From NCBI RefSeq assembly GCF_019668485.1, contig NZ_AP024619.1:867001-931000 (forward strand): a stretch of 64,000 bases of DNA, in the 5' to 3' direction. A program made the position numbers and the translations under genes. Below are positions 1 through 9,144 of the stretch, one piece after another. This stretch comes from Gelria sp. Kuro-4. GTDB lineage: Bacteria; Bacillota; DTU030; DUMP01. The notes under the pieces are model-generated. The model did not search any database. It worked only from the letters and a program-made list of their open reading frames with translations, and was not told the origin of the DNA. Position 1 is the first letter of the stretch. Every line of letters begins with the position of its first letter.

Positions 1-36
1 AAGGAAGGCGCTGAGGCGCAGCAGGGGGTACGGGGT

Positions 37-309
37 TTGGTGTGGAAGACGGTGCTGACCACCTTTTCACTGGTGTTCCTGGCGGAGCTGGGGGACAAGA
101 CTCAGCTGGCCACGCTGCTTCTGGCGGCGGAAAGCCGTGCCCTGTGGTCGGTTTTCCTGGGCGCTGCCGGCGCCCTGGTGCTTTCGTCCCTCATCGGTGT
201 CCTGGCCGGCGAGGCCTTGACGCGCTTTATTCCGCCCCACTACCTGCAGCGGGGTGCGGGACTGGCCTTCATTCTTCTCGGGGTGCTCCTCCTCATGCGG
301 AAGGGGTGA
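37..309 (+). CDS. GDT1/TMEM165 (UPF0016) family membrane protein, half-size
   Basis: This is a short membrane protein of about 90 residues with two to three hydrophobic segments. It carries the family signature E-L-G-D-K-T at residues 17-22. GDT1/TMEM165 proteins are cation (Mn2+/Ca2+) transporters built from two such repeats, so a half-size member probably dimerises or pairs with a second half. The start is a TTG with a G-rich ribosome site (about 24-28). The frame stays open to the left window edge, so the gene could begin upstream and be longer. B. subtilis has a different Mn exporter (ywlD/mntP) at this place, next to ywlE, so the site may have a conserved role in metal export (inference). 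Confidence 0.75.
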   Translation: MVWKTVLTTFSLVFLAELGDKTQLATLLLAAESRALWSVFLGAAGALVLSSLIGVLAGEALTRFIPPHYLQRGAGLAFILLGVLLLMRKG

Positions 310-315
310 ACTTGC

Positions 316-819
316 GTGGCCAAACTGAAGGTTCTCATCCTCTGTACCGGCAATACCTGTCGTAGCCCGATGGCGGCGGCCCTGCTCGAGCAGGCGCTGG
401 CGCGCGAGCTGGGGCCGCGCGCGGGCGAGGTTGAGGTGGCCTCCGCCGGGCTGGCCGCCATACCGGGAACCTTGGCCACGCCCCAGGCGACGGCGGTTCT
501 GCGCGAAGAAGGGCTTGACCTGAGCGGCCACCGGGCACAGCAGGTAACCAAGGAGATGCTCAAACAGGCTGACCTGGTGCTCACCATGACGCGCGCCCAA
601 AAAGAACACCTGGTGGCCTGGCTTCCGGCCCTAGGCGGCAAAACCTTTGCGCTCACGGAGATGGCGGCTTTGGTGGGAGAAGACCCGGCCCGGATAGGGG
701 ACATTGAAGACCCCTTCGGCCGGCCGAAGGAGGCGTACCGCCGGGTGCGCGACCAGCTCAAAGCGGCGCTCGCTCCGGTGGTGAGCCGGATCAAGAAAAT
801 GTTGGCGGGCAGGGTATAA
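316..819 (+). CDS. ywlE: Low-molecular-weight phosphatase, probable protein-arginine phosphatase (YwlE type)
   Basis: The P-loop C-x5-R-S is at residues 10-17 (Cys10, Arg16, Ser17), and the general-acid Asp-Pro is near residue 132. The loop has Thr14 where classical low-molecular-weight tyrosine phosphatases usually carry Ile. In B. subtilis YwlE this Thr is the known determinant of phospho-arginine preference. The gene precedes rpiB and ywlG, as in the ywlE-ywlF-ywlG order, although a chemoreceptor gene intervenes here. At 167 residues it is slightly longer than YwlE (about 150). The GTG start follows the GDT1 stop by 6 bp, so the two are probably cotranscribed. Arginine-phosphatase specificity is inferred from one residue plus context; a tyrosine phosphatase is the alternative. 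Confidence 0.85.
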   Translation: MAKLKVLILCTGNTCRSPMAAALLEQALARELGPRAGEVEVASAGLAAIPGTLATPQATAVLREEGLDLSGHRAQQVTKEMLKQADLVLTMTRAQKEHLVAWLPALGGKTFALTEMAALVGEDPARIGDIEDPFGRPKEAYRRVRDQLKAALAPVVSRIKKMLAGRV

Positions 820-904
820 ACAGCAGGAAAAATGTTCCTCGAGGGCGAATCTACGCGAAAAGGACGCTCTCTTTTTTTGTGCTGGAATGGAAGGAGGTAT
901 CGGC

Positions 905-2542
905 GTGGTCAACAAAACAGGGGCGGTCCTGCGCGTGTTCTTGGCTTTGGTGGTGGCTGCAGTGTGCGGCGGCGGATCTCTCTGGCTCTCTGCCGCCCGG
1001 GCGCAGCGGGGCCCGGCGCTGGCGGCAGGCCTGGCCCTGTGGTGGGTCGTGGTGGCCCTGGGGTTCCTGTGGCTGGATGCCACCTGGCAGCGCCGTTCTC
1101 TGGCGTCACTTAAGGCGTATCTCGAGGCGTTGGCGGCGGGCGACACCTTTGCCGCCTTCCCGGAGCACCTGGCGGGTGCCGCCGCTCAGCTGGGAGCACC
1201 CCTGCGTGAGCTGGCCGCCCGGCTGCAGCAGGTGCTGGGCGAGCTGCAGGTGGCGGCCGACCAGATGCGGACGGCGGCCGGGGAGCTGAAGACGGGCAGC
1301 GACCAGGCGCGCACTGCCACGGAGCAGATCACGCAGGCGGTGCAGGAGATGGCCCAGCAGGCCGGCACGCAGGCAGAGTCGGCGCGCGGCACGCTGGAGG
1401 CGACCCAGGCCATGCACGAGGGTGCCGCCGCCATCGCCGCGCGGGCCCAGGCCACCGGGCAGGCCATGAGCCAGGTGGGCGCGAATGTGAGCAGCAGCCG
1501 CACGGCGCTGGAGGCGTTGCTGCAGGCGGTGGATCAGGCGGCGCAAAAGAGCCGGGCTTTGGCCGAGCAGGTGCGCACGCATACCGAGGGGACGCGCCAG
1601 GTGGGGGCCATTGTGGACAGCGTGACCCAGATAAGCGAGCAGACCAACCTCCTGGCCCTTAACGCGGCGATTGAAGCAGCCCGGGCCGGGGAACAGGGAC
1701 GCGGTTTTGCAGTGGTGGCGGCGGAAATCCGCAAACTGGCCGAAGAGGCCGCGGCGGCCGCCAAGGAGATTACAACGATCTTGGAGCGGATTCACAGCGA
1801 GGACACGGCCCTGGCCCAGGCGATGGACGAGCAGGCCGGCCGGGCCCAGCGGGCATTGGCGGAATCGCAGGCAGCGCGTTCGGCGCTCGAGAGCATGACG
1901 GCGGTTCTGGGCGAGGCGCAGGGCCAGGTGGACGAGATCACCCGGTACATCGAGGACCAGGCGCAAAAGGTGGCCCAGGTGCGGCAGCTTATGGGCGGCG
2001 TCAACACGAGCGCCCAGCAAACGGCGGCCGGGACCGAAGAAGCCGCCGCTGCGGCCGAGGAGCAGGCGGCTTCGGTGGAGGAGATGGCCCACGCCGCCGG
2101 ACGCCTCAGCGAGATGGCGGAGCGGCTGTACGGCCTGAGCCGGAAGTTCGGCGGCGTGAAGGTGGCTCCGGAGGTGCTTAAGGCGCGCGTGCAGGAAGGT
2201 AGGGAGATCCTGCGCCGCCTGGCGGTTGACGGGCGGCTGGCGGCGCTCGACGGGGCCGGACAACTCAAGGCGTTTAAGGAAGCGCTGGCGCGCCACCCCC
2301 TCTTTGAGCTCCTTTTCGCCGCCGACGCTCAGGGCAAGACCACCGCCATTACCAAAACCGAACTCGGTACCCTCGATGTCAGCCACCGTCCCTGGTATCA
2401 GGAGGCGCGCCAAGGCAAGGAGTACGTCTCGGAGGTGTACATCTCGGCGGCCACGTATCGCCCCTGCCTCACCCTTTCCTGCCCGCTCCGGGACAAGGAC
2501 GGCGACATCGTGGGGGTACTGGGCGGGGATATCCGGCTGTGA
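905..2542 (+). CDS. Methyl-accepting chemotaxis protein with C-terminal Cache-like domain
   Basis: Two N-terminal hydrophobic segments (about residues 8-30 and 40-60) are followed by a long Ala/Gln/Glu-rich coiled coil. The highly conserved receptor hairpin tip ([18 protein letters not shown]) lies near the middle. After the signalling domain comes a separate globular C-terminal domain of about 120 residues. Its motifs, S-H-R-P-W-Y-Q and a final V-G-V-L-G-G-D-I, are those of a Cache/PDC sensor module. Cache domains normally sit outside the membrane and ahead of the signalling domain, so this order is inverted and the sensor would be cytoplasmic. The GTG at 905 is chosen because AAGGAGGT (891-898) lies 6 bp ahead of it; an upstream in-frame ATG at 887 would overlap that site. 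Confidence 0.88.
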   Translation: MVNKTGAVLRVFLALVVAAVCGGGSLWLSAARAQRGPALAAGLALWWVVVALGFLWLDATWQRRSLASLKAYLEALAAGDTFAAFPEHLAGAAAQLGAPLRELAARLQQVLGELQVAADQMRTAAGELKTGSDQARTATEQITQAVQEMAQQAGTQAESARGTLEATQAMHEGAAAIAARAQATGQAMSQVGANVSSSRTALEALLQAVDQAAQKSRALAEQVRTHTEGTRQVGAIVDSVTQISEQTNLLALNAAIEAARAGEQGRGFAVVAAEIRKLAEEAAAAAKEITTILERIHSEDTALAQAMDEQAGRAQRALAESQAARSALESMTAVLGEAQGQVDEITRYIEDQAQKVAQVRQLMGGVNTSAQQTAAGTEEAAAAAEEQAASVEEMAHAAGRLSEMAERLYGLSRKFGGVKVAPEVLKARVQEGREILRRLAVDGRLAALDGAGQLKAFKEALARHPLFELLFAADAQGKTTAITKTELGTLDVSHRPWYQEARQGKEYVSEVYISAATYRPCLTLSCPLRDKDGDIVGVLGGDIRL

Positions 2543-2643
2543 GGCGCTACGGCGCCTCAAATATTTTTCGGCCCGGGCAGGAAATGGGCACCGGAAGGAA
2601 GAAGTACAGCCCTTTAGGGAATGAATATCGTGAGGTGAGGTTT

Positions 2644-3096
2644 ATGCGGCTGGCCATCGGCAGCGATCACGCCGGTTACGAGCTGAAAGAAGCCATTAAG
2701 GCCTACCTGGATGAACAAGGGCTGACGTATCAGGACTTCGGTACCCACAGCACCGACTCCTGCGACTACCCCGACTTCGGCCTGGCGGTGGCCGAGGCGG
2801 TGGCCCGCGGGGACTTCCCCCTGGGGATCCTCGTCTGCGGCACCGGCCTCGGCATGTCCATGGTGGCCAACAAGGTGCCTGGGGTGCGGGCCGCGCTCTG
2901 CGGTGACACCTTCTCCGCCCACTCCAGCCGGGAACACAACCATGCCAACATTCTGGTGCTGGGCGCCCGGGTGGTGGGTACGGGCCTGGCCTTGGACATC
3001 GTGCGAACCTGGTTGGCTGCCGGCCCCCTGGGCGGGCGCCACGCCCGGCGCGTGGAGAAAATCACGGCCATCGAGAAGAAGTACGGGAGGGAGTAG
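2644..3096 (+). CDS. rpiB: Ribose-5-phosphate isomerase B
   Basis: RpiB interconverts ribose 5-phosphate and ribulose 5-phosphate in the pentose phosphate pathway. The N-terminal G-S-D-H-A-G-Y-E motif, the active-site Cys65 in V-C-G-T-G-L-G, and the S-R-E-H-N-H-A-N segment are all typical of RpiB. At 150 residues it has the usual length. The ATG at 2644 is preceded by GAGGTGAGG (2632-2640); the longer open frame from 2539 has no such signal and overlaps the receptor gene. The next gene starts 2 bp after the stop, indicating an operon with ywlG and probably glyA, as in Bacillus. Confidence 0.95.
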   Translation: MRLAIGSDHAGYELKEAIKAYLDEQGLTYQDFGTHSTDSCDYPDFGLAVAEAVARGDFPLGILVCGTGLGMSMVANKVPGVRAALCGDTFSAHSSREHNHANILVLGARVVGTGLALDIVRTWLAAGPLGGRHARRVEKITAIEKKYGRE

Positions 3097-3098
3097 GC

Positions 3099-3671
3099 TT
3101 GCTGGAGGAGATCGCCCGGGCCACAGAGCAGGCGGCCCGGGAACTCTTGACGCGCGCGCAGCTCGAGCCGGGCAGCATCCTGGTGGTGGGCTGCAGCACC
3201 AGCGAGGTACAGGGCAAAAAGATCGGCTCGAGCGGCAGCTGTGAGGTAGCGGCGGCCATCCTGGAACCGCTCCTTAGAGTGACCGGGGAAGCGGGGATTC
3301 ACCTTGCGGTGCAGTGCTGTGAGCACCTCAACCGGGCGCTGGTGGTGGAACGCCCGGTCCTTAAAGAGTACCACCTGCAGCAGGTAGCCGTTTACCCGGT
3401 GCCCCATGCCGGCGGCTCGCTTGCCGCCCTGGCCATGGACGCCTTCAAGGACCCGGTGCTGGTGGAGTGCATCCAGGCCCATGCCGGGCTCGACATCGGC
3501 CATACCTTGATCGGCATGCACCTGCGGCCCGTGGCGGTACCCACCCGCCTCAGCGTGGACCACATCGGGGCCGCCCCGCTGGTGGCCGCCCGGACGCGGC
3601 CCAAGCTCATCGGCGGGGCGCGGGCCGTGTATGTGAAACCGGGCCGGCCGGCGCCGCCGGACGAAAAGTAG
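3099..3671 (+). CDS. ywlG: YwlG / UPF0340 family protein
   Basis: The 190-residue protein belongs to the UPF0340 (TIGR01440) family of unknown function. Recognisable features are the V-V-G-C-S-T-S-E-V-Q-G segment near residue 30, a Cys-Cys-Glu-His motif near residue 75, and the length. It starts at a TTG two bases after the rpiB stop, with GGGAGGGAG as ribosome site inside the end of rpiB, so translation is probably coupled. The conserved order rpiB-ywlG-glyA is a strong family marker. No enzymatic role can be read from the sequence. Confidence 0.88.
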   Translation: MLEEIARATEQAARELLTRAQLEPGSILVVGCSTSEVQGKKIGSSGSCEVAAAILEPLLRVTGEAGIHLAVQCCEHLNRALVVERPVLKEYHLQQVAVYPVPHAGGSLAALAMDAFKDPVLVECIQAHAGLDIGHTLIGMHLRPVAVPTRLSVDHIGAAPLVAARTRPKLIGGARAVYVKPGRPAPPDEK

Positions 3672-3748
3672 GCGTGTGGGGCGCCGGGTTTGATCCCTGA
3701 GGGAGATGAAAAGCTACTAGGGTCTTCTTATGAGGGGGTTAGTGTTCT

Positions 3749-4996
3749 ATGGGGTCTTTGCGAGCGGTTGATCCCGAGATTGCGGATGCGATTTCTTTGG
3801 AGCTCAAGCGGCAACAGGAACGCCTGGAGCTTATCGCCTCGGAAAACTTCGTGAGCCGGGCGGTGTTGGAGGCGCAGGGTTCAGTCCTCACCAACAAGTA
3901 CGCTGAAGGCTACCCCGGCCGGCGCTACTACGGCGGCTGCGAATTCGTTGACATCGCCGAGCGCCTGGCCCAGGAGCGGGTCTGCAGGCTGTTCGGGGCG
4001 GAGCACGCCAACGTCCAGCCCCACTCCGGCGCCCAGGCCAACACGGCCGTTTATTTTGCCGCCTTGAACCCGGGCGACACCATCCTGGGCATGCGCCTCA
4101 GCCACGGCGGCCACCTGACGCACGGGCACCCCATCAACCTTTCCGGCCAGTGGTTTCACATTGTGGATTACGGGGTGGACAAGGAGAGCGGTCGCATCGA
4201 CTATGAGGAGGTACGGGCCATCGCCCGGCGCGAGCGCCCGCGCCTGATCATAGCCGGGGCGAGCGCGTATCCGCGCATCATCGATTTTGACGCCTTCCGG
4301 TCCATCGCCGACGAGGTGGGCGCCCTCCTGATGGTGGACATGGCCCACATCGCCGGCCTGGTGGCCGCGGGGCTGCACCCGAGTCCGGTGCCGGTGGCGG
4401 ATTACGTGACCAGCACCACCCACAAGACCCTGCGCGGGCCGCGCGGGGGCCTCATCCTGTGCCCGGAAAGGAACGCCGCCGCCATCGACAAGGCCGTTTT
4501 TCCCGGCATCCAGGGCGGGCCCCTCATGCACGTCATCGCCGCCAAGGCCGTGGCCTTCAAGGAGGCGCTCACGCCGGAGTTTAAGGCCTATCAGGAGCGC
4601 ATCGTGAAAAACGCCCGGGCCCTGGCCCAGGGGCTGATGGAGCGTGGGTTCAGCCTGGTTTCGGGCGGCACCGACAACCACCTTATGCTGGTCGACCTGC
4701 GCCCGCAGGGCCTCACCGGCAAGGAGGCCGAGGCCATCCTGGACGAGGTGGGCATCACGGCCAACAAGAACGCCGTTCCCTTCGACCCGGAGAGCCCCTT
4801 TGTCACCAGCGGCCTGCGCCTGGGGACGCCGGCGGTCACAACGCGCGGGCTCACGGAGAAGGATATGGTTGAGGTGGCCGACATCATCGCCCTGGCCCTG
4901 ACCCGGGGCAGGGAGCCCGGCGTGAAGGAAAAACTGCGCGCCCGCGTGCGCGACCTCTGCGCCGCCTACCCGCTGTACGCGGATCCTGGCGTTTAG
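3749..4996 (+). CDS. glyA: Serine hydroxymethyltransferase
   Basis: GlyA is the PLP enzyme that converts serine and tetrahydrofolate to glycine and methylene-tetrahydrofolate. The 415-residue protein has the conserved N-terminal L-I-A-S-E-N-F and [13 protein letters not shown] blocks. The PLP-binding Lys226 is in [14 protein letters not shown]. The length is normal. The ATG at 3749 has GAGGGGG 10 bp upstream. The 77-bp gap after ywlG leaves room for a weak promoter (TTGATC near 3690 and TACTAG near 3715, 19-bp spacer), which I would not rely on. The gene links to the serine operon at 27 kb, which feeds the same one-carbon branch. Confidence 0.97.
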   Translation: MGSLRAVDPEIADAISLELKRQQERLELIASENFVSRAVLEAQGSVLTNKYAEGYPGRRYYGGCEFVDIAERLAQERVCRLFGAEHANVQPHSGAQANTAVYFAALNPGDTILGMRLSHGGHLTHGHPINLSGQWFHIVDYGVDKESGRIDYEEVRAIARRERPRLIIAGASAYPRIIDFDAFRSIADEVGALLMVDMAHIAGLVAAGLHPSPVPVADYVTSTTHKTLRGPRGGLILCPERNAAAIDKAVFPGIQGGPLMHVIAAKAVAFKEALTPEFKAYQERIVKNARALAQGLMERGFSLVSGGTDNHLMLVDLRPQGLTGKEAEAILDEVGITANKNAVPFDPESPFVTSGLRLGTPAVTTRGLTEKDMVEVADIIALALTRGREPGVKEKLRARVRDLCAAYPLYADPGV

Positions 4997-5122
4997 GCAC
5001 GATGGTCCCAGGGTTCAACGAACGAACAGGGCGAGCCCCAGCTGAACCCACAGGGAGGGGCGCATTTAGGGTACCCACCGGTTCTTGGCGAATTGGCAAC
5101 TAACACCGGGGAGGAAGGTACA
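4997..5122 (+). other. glyA-upp intergenic leader, no gene
   Basis: This 126-bp gap contains no convincing open frame. It ends in the upp ribosome site GGGGAGGAAGG (5108-5118). No clear sigma-A promoter, T-run terminator or known riboswitch motif was found, so the function is left open. Confidence 0.4.
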
Positions 5123-5752
5123 GTGTCAACGGTGCATATCCTGGATCACCCCATGATCCAGCATAAACTCAGCCTCATCCGCGACAAAAACACCGGTCCC
5201 AAAGAGTTCCGCGAACTCCTGGAAGAGGTGGCCATGCTCATGGCCTACGAGGTGACGCGCGACCTGCCGCTGGAGGATACCGAGGTTGAAACCCCCATCG
5301 GCCTGGCCCACACCAAAGTGATCGCCGGCAAAAAGCTGGCCGTGGTGCCCATCCTGCGGGCGGGCCTGGGCATGGTGGGCGGCATCCTACGCCTGATCCC
5401 GGCGGCCAAGGTGGGTCACATCGGCCTCTACCGTGACCCGGAGAGCTTGGCGCCTGTGGAATACTTCTGCAAGCTCCCGGCCGACATCGAGGAGCGCGAC
5501 ATCATCCTGGTGGATCCCATGCTGGCCACCGGCGGGTCCGCCGTGGCGGGGGTTAACTTCCTCAAGCAGCGCGGGGCGCGCAGCATCAAGCTGATGTGCC
5601 TCATCGCCGCTCCGGAAGGGATCAAAGCGCTTCAGGCGGCGCACACGGATGTGGACATTTTTACCGCCGCGGTGGACGAACGGCTCAACGAACACGCGTA
5701 CATTGTACCCGGCTTGGGGGACGCCGGGGACCGTCTCTATGGCACCCGCTGA
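5123..5752 (+). CDS. upp: Uracil phosphoribosyltransferase
   Basis: Upp salvages uracil by joining it to PRPP to form UMP. The PRPP loop [10 protein letters not shown] is present, and the C-terminal [12 protein letters not shown] block is diagnostic. From the GTG at 5123 the protein has 209 residues, the normal length. The start is set by GGGGAGGAAGG just upstream; the frame extends to an ATG at 5093, but that would add residues not seen in the family. The stop overlaps the start of the dCMP deaminase gene by 14 bp, forming a pyrimidine salvage pair. Confidence 0.96.
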   Translation: MSTVHILDHPMIQHKLSLIRDKNTGPKEFRELLEEVAMLMAYEVTRDLPLEDTEVETPIGLAHTKVIAGKKLAVVPILRAGLGMVGGILRLIPAAKVGHIGLYRDPESLAPVEYFCKLPADIEERDIILVDPMLATGGSAVAGVNFLKQRGARSIKLMCLIAAPEGIKALQAAHTDVDIFTAAVDERLNEHAYIVPGLGDAGDRLYGTR

Positions 5753-6293
5753 CGCCCGCCCGGACTGGGATACCTACTTTATGGACATCGCCCGGGTGGT
5801 GGCCCGCCGCTCCACCTGCCTGCGCCGCCGGGTGGGAGCAATTATTGTTAAGGAACGACGGGTGCTCACCACGGGGTACAACGGGGCGCCGGCCGGGCTG
5901 GCCCACTGCGCCGAGGTGGGCTGCGAGCGCCGGCGGCGCGGCATCCCCTCCGGCGAGCGGCACGAACTCTGCCGGGGGCTGCACGCGGAGCAGAACGCCA
6001 TTATCCAGGCGGCCGTACACGGCGTGAGCATCCGGGGCGGTACGCTCTACTCCACCGACTATCCGTGCTCCGTCTGCGCCAAGATGCTGGTCAACGCCGG
6101 CATTCAGCGCGTGGTTTACGCCGGCTCCTACCCGGACGAGCTTTCCGTGCGCATCCTGGCCGAAGCCGGCGTCAAGGTTGAGAAACTGGGAGGAGAAACC
6201 TATGGAGGAGAAGGGGATCCTGCTTCCCAAGCTGGACCGGCTGAGCCCCACCCTGGAGTCGACCCTGCTCAAGCTCCTGGAGGAGGCCGGTGA
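5739..6293 (+). CDS. comEB: dCMP / deoxycytidylate deaminase (ComEB family)
   Basis: This zinc deaminase converts dCMP to dUMP. The zinc site H-A-E (in L-H-A-E-Q-N-A-I) and P-C-x-x-C (P-C-S-V-C-A-K) are both intact. The start at 5739 lies inside the end of upp; a later ATG at 5781 is possible. The catalytic domain ends near residue 155, and the remaining tail of about 30 residues is Gly/Pro/Ala-rich and lies entirely over the next gene, an overlap of 92 bp. The tail may be meaningless read-through rather than a conserved part. Placement next to upp and a nucleotide pyrophosphohydrolase-like gene supports a role in nucleotide salvage. Confidence 0.9.
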   Translation: MAPADARPDWDTYFMDIARVVARRSTCLRRRVGAIIVKERRVLTTGYNGAPAGLAHCAEVGCERRRRGIPSGERHELCRGLHAEQNAIIQAAVHGVSIRGGTLYSTDYPCSVCAKMLVNAGIQRVVYAGSYPDELSVRILAEAGVKVEKLGGETYGGEGDPASQAGPAEPHPGVDPAQAPGGGR

Positions 6294-6528
6294 GCTGGCG
6301 CAGGCGGTGGGCAAGTTCCGGGGGATGAACGGCGAGCGGGTGACGCTTACCCAGGAGCAGGCGCTGCAGATCATCACCCGGGAACTCCTGGACGTGGCCC
6401 AAACCACCGTCTCCATGATGTTCGTCTTGGAAGAACAGTACGGTGTGGATTTAAAAGAGGCCCTGCGCGACCATCTGGCCAAGCTGGAAGCCAAAGGCTA
6501 CCTTTCCCCGCGTCCGCCGGTGAATTGA
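6202..6528 (+). CDS. MazG-like nucleotide pyrophosphohydrolase family protein
   Basis: The 108-residue, all-helical protein has the acidic motif E-E-A-G-E-L-A-Q-A followed later by E-L-L-D-V-A-Q. These match the metal-binding E-x2-E ... E-x3-D pattern of the MazG/all-alpha NTP pyrophosphatase superfamily. The ATG at 6202 has GGGAGGAG upstream (6188-6195), which overrides the longer frame from 6178. The gene begins 92 bp before the end of the dCMP deaminase frame. A house-cleaning role (hydrolysing unwanted dNTPs) is inferred from family and context. Confidence 0.78.
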   Translation: MEEKGILLPKLDRLSPTLESTLLKLLEEAGELAQAVGKFRGMNGERVTLTQEQALQIITRELLDVAQTTVSMMFVLEEQYGVDLKEALRDHLAKLEAKGYLSPRPPVN

Positions 6529-6554
6529 CAAGCGGCAGAGGTGAAGGGTAAAAT
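6525..6554 (+). promoter_or_regulatory. Sigma-A promoter for wecA
   Basis: A perfect -35 TTGACA (6525-6530) and a -10 TAAAAT (6549-6554) are separated by 18 bp and overlap the stop codon of the MazG-like gene. This starts a new transcription unit for the undecaprenyl-phosphate sugar transferase gene. Confidence 0.75.
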
Positions 6555-6590
6555 GAAACGAGTGTTAGTAAGGGACAGAGGTGTTGCGCA

Positions 6591-7667
6591 GTGCCTGCGG
6601 TAATCGGCAGTTTTGTCGTGGCTGCCCTGGTGGCGTATCTGGCTACACCGGCCGTACGGCGCCTGGCGGTGGGTACGGGAGCGTTGGACAAGCCCGATTC
6701 CGGACCCGGGGCCCGGCATATTCACACCCGGCCGACCCCGCGGCTGGGGGGCTTGGCCATCTTTGCCGGCTTCACCGCCGCAGCAGGCGTAGGCGTGTTT
6801 TGGGCTCACCTGGTGGCCTGGCCGCAGCTTGTGAGCCTCTGGCTGGGGGCTTTTTTGGTGGCGGCGGTAGGAGTGGTGGACGACTACGTGAACCTGCCGG
6901 CCAAGGTGAAGTTGGCCGGACAGGTGCTGGCGGCGTGCGTGTTTGTGTTCTTCGGCAACAGCGTCGAGTGGGTAACCAACCCGTGGGCGGCCGGCCCCTT
7001 CCCCGGTATGACCTACATCGGCGGGTGGGGGATACTCCTTACCATCCTTTGGTTGGTCGGTGTGACCAACACCCTGAACCTCATCGACGGCCTGGATGGC
7101 CTCGCGGCCGGCGTGGCCAGCATTGCCTCGGTTACCCTGCTCCTGGTGGCCCTGCAGGAGGGGCAGCCCTACGTGGTAGTGGTGACGGCGGCTCTGGCCG
7201 GCGCCGCGCTCGGCTTTCTTCCCTACAACTTCCACCCCGCCCAGATCTTCATGGGCGACACGGGTTCCATGTTTTTGGGCTTTACCCTGGCCGGCGTCGC
7301 CGTGCAGGGCACGCTGAAGAGCGCCACCACCATTGCCCTGGCGGTACCGCTTTTGGCCTTGGGACTTCCCATCCTCGACACCACCCTGGCCATCGTGCGC
7401 CGCTTTGTCCACGGCCGGCCCATCTTCCAGGCCGACCGTGGTCACCTGCATCACCGCCTCTTGGCCCTCGGTTTGAACCAGCGCCAGGCGGTGCTCATCC
7501 TCTACTTTGTCAGCGGCTGTTTTGGCCTCAGTGCCGTGGCCCTGGCGGACGTCAGCTCCCAGCTGGTGGCGGCCACGCTGCTGCTGGTGGGGCTGGGGCT
7601 CACCTTGGCCATCGGTCGCGCCGGAGCGCCGGCGACGCGCCACAGCGGCAAGCACCTGCACGGCTAG
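6591..7667 (+). CDS. Undecaprenyl-phosphate N-acetylglucosaminyl 1-phosphate transferase (WecA/TagO family)
   Basis: This polytopic membrane enzyme of the MraY/WecA superfamily has about ten to eleven hydrophobic segments. It transfers GlcNAc-1-phosphate (or a related sugar phosphate) to undecaprenyl phosphate to start teichoic acid or other wall polymers. The superfamily Asp motifs V-V-D-D-Y near residue 97, N-L-I-D-G-L-D-G-L-A near 160 and F-M-G-D-T-G-S near 220 are present, as is the His-rich D-R-G-H-L-H-H-R loop near 283 typical of WecA/TagO. The GTG start at 6591 follows AGAGGTG. The neighbouring UDP-GlcNAc 2-epimerase gene supports a teichoic-acid-like linkage pathway. Confidence 0.93.
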   Translation: MPAVIGSFVVAALVAYLATPAVRRLAVGTGALDKPDSGPGARHIHTRPTPRLGGLAIFAGFTAAAGVGVFWAHLVAWPQLVSLWLGAFLVAAVGVVDDYVNLPAKVKLAGQVLAACVFVFFGNSVEWVTNPWAAGPFPGMTYIGGWGILLTILWLVGVTNTLNLIDGLDGLAAGVASIASVTLLLVALQEGQPYVVVVTAALAGAALGFLPYNFHPAQIFMGDTGSMFLGFTLAGVAVQGTLKSATTIALAVPLLALGLPILDTTLAIVRRFVHGRPIFQADRGHLHHRLLALGLNQRQAVLILYFVSGCFGLSAVALADVSSQLVAATLLLVGLGLTLAIGRAGAPATRHSGKHLHG

Positions 7668-7689
7668 GCAGCCAGGGAAGAAAATACGG

Positions 7690-7721
7690 AGCGGAGGCCC
7701 GCCGCGGGTACCTCCGCTTTT
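7690..7721 (+). terminator. Hairpin with short T-run between wecA and wecB
   Basis: The arms GCGGAGG (7691-7697) and CCTCCGC (7711-7717) flank a 13-nt loop and are followed by TTTT. This is a modest intrinsic terminator or attenuator within the wall-precursor pair. Confidence 0.55.
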
Positions 7722-7740
7722 CTACGAAGAGAGGGATAGC

Positions 7741-8895
7741 GTGGAGCGGCCGGTAAAGATCCTTTCTGTCTTCGGAACCCGCCCCGAGGCCATCAAGATG
7801 GCGCCGGTGGTAAAAACCTTGGCGGCGGCGCCGCGGTTTTGCGCCCGCGTGGTGGTCACCGCCCAGCACCGGGAGATGCTGGACCAGGTGCTGAACCTCT
7901 TCGGCATACAGGCCGATTACGATCTCAATGTCATGCAGGAGGCGCAGAGCCTTAGCCAGATCACCACGCGCGTGCTGACGCGCCTGGAGGAGGTGCTGGT
8001 GGCGGAAGAGCCGGACATGATCCTGGTGCACGGCGACACCACCACCACCTTCGCCGCCGCCCTGGCCGCTTTTTATCACCAGGTGGCGGTGGGGCACGTG
8101 GAGGCGGGGCTCCGTACCCACGAAAAGTACTTTCCCTTTCCGGAAGAGCTGAACCGGCGCCTCACCGGGGCCTTGGCCGACTTGCACTTTGCCCCTACGG
8201 CGGCGGCACGCGCCAACCTCCTGGCGGAGGGGGTGAAGCCGGAGCGGATTCAGGTGACGGGCAACACGGCCATCGACGCCCTGCTCCTTACTGTTAAACC
8301 TGTCTACCGGTTCAGTGTGCCGCTCCTTAACGCATTGGACCACGAGCGGAATAGAATAATAGTGGTGGAGGCGCACCGGCGCGAGAACCTGGGCCGGCCG
8401 CTGGAGGAGATCTGCCGGGCCGTGGCCGCCCTGGTCGAGCGGCACAGCGACCTTCAGGTGGTGTTTCCCGTCCACCTCAATCCCAAGGTACGGGAGCCGG
8501 TTTACCGCCTCCTGGGCGGGCACGAGCGCATTCACCTCCTCGACCCGCTTGGCTACGGCGACTTTGCCAACCTGCTGGCGCGTTCGTATCTTATCCTCAG
8601 CGACTCCGGCGGCATCCAAGAGGAGGCCCCGGCCCTGGGCCGGCCGGTGTTGGTGCTGCGGTCCGTCACGGAGCGGCCGGAGGCGGTGGCGGCCGGGACG
8701 GTACAGGTAGTGGGGACGGAGGCGCCGGACATTGTGGCGGCGGCCGAACGGCTCCTTACCGACCGTGGCGCTTATGAGCGCATGGCCCGGGCGGCCAACC
8801 CCTATGGTGACGGCCGCGCGGCCCGGCGGATCCGCACCGGGCTCGAGCACTGGTTTGGACTGCGCCCGGAGCCGCCGGAGGAACTCGGCGCGTAG
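7741..8895 (+). CDS. wecB: UDP-N-acetylglucosamine 2-epimerase (non-hydrolysing)
   Basis: WecB interconverts UDP-GlcNAc and UDP-ManNAc, which supplies ManNAc for wall polymer linkage units. The family motifs are present: F-G-T-R-P-E-A-I-K-M-A-P near the N-terminus, V-H-G-D-T-T-T, H-V-E-A-G-L-R-T, H-R-R-E-N and S-D-S-G-G-I-Q-E-E. The protein has 384 residues, the normal length. The GTG at 7741 is chosen from GAGAGGG just upstream and from the conserved N-terminus; the open frame reaches back to 7507 inside wecA. It is the functional partner of the upstream WecA-type transferase. Confidence 0.95.
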   Translation: MERPVKILSVFGTRPEAIKMAPVVKTLAAAPRFCARVVVTAQHREMLDQVLNLFGIQADYDLNVMQEAQSLSQITTRVLTRLEEVLVAEEPDMILVHGDTTTTFAAALAAFYHQVAVGHVEAGLRTHEKYFPFPEELNRRLTGALADLHFAPTAAARANLLAEGVKPERIQVTGNTAIDALLLTVKPVYRFSVPLLNALDHERNRIIVVEAHRRENLGRPLEEICRAVAALVERHSDLQVVFPVHLNPKVREPVYRLLGGHERIHLLDPLGYGDFANLLARSYLILSDSGGIQEEAPALGRPVLVLRSVTERPEAVAAGTVQVVGTEAPDIVAAAERLLTDRGAYERMARAANPYGDGRAARRIRTGLEHWFGLRPEPPEELGA

Positions 8896-8927
8896 GCTCC
8901 AGTCCCTCCCGGAAAGGAGGAAGAAGT

Positions 8928-9134
8928 ATGGCCCCGCCGCGGCGTATTCAGTGGATTTTTGCGGCCAGTACCTTCACCCTGGGCCTGGCAATTGCCGTGG
9001 TCTTCGCCTACTATGTCGGCAGCTGGCTGGATGAGCGTTTCGCTTCGGGAAGCATCTTCTCCAGCGGGCTGGTGCTCCTGGCTATTGCCGGCGGCTTCTA
9101 CAATCTTTACCGGCACATCCGCGACTCCAGGTAG
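8928..9134 (+). CDS. atpZ: AtpZ/AtpI-type small membrane protein
   Basis: The 68-residue protein has two hydrophobic segments joined by a short loop (W-L-D-E-R-F near residue 34). This is the layout of the AtpZ/AtpI proteins encoded at the head of F-type ATP synthase operons, where they help Mg2+/Ca2+ handling or c-ring assembly. AAAGGAGGAAG lies upstream of the ATG. The expected atpB-atpE-atpF genes do not follow; murA starts about 100 bp downstream. It is therefore an orphan copy at the ancestral ATP-synthase site, or an unrelated two-helix protein. Confidence 0.7.
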   Translation: MAPPRRIQWIFAASTFTLGLAIAVVFAYYVGSWLDERFASGSIFSSGLVLLAIAGGFYNLYRHIRDSR

Positions 9135-9144
9135 GATTTACCAC

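Noticed and set aside
1106-2560. 484-codon minus-strand frame opposite the chemoreceptor
   Set aside because: Shadow frame with Leu/Arg/His-rich composition caused by the repetitive coiled-coil codons of the receptor.
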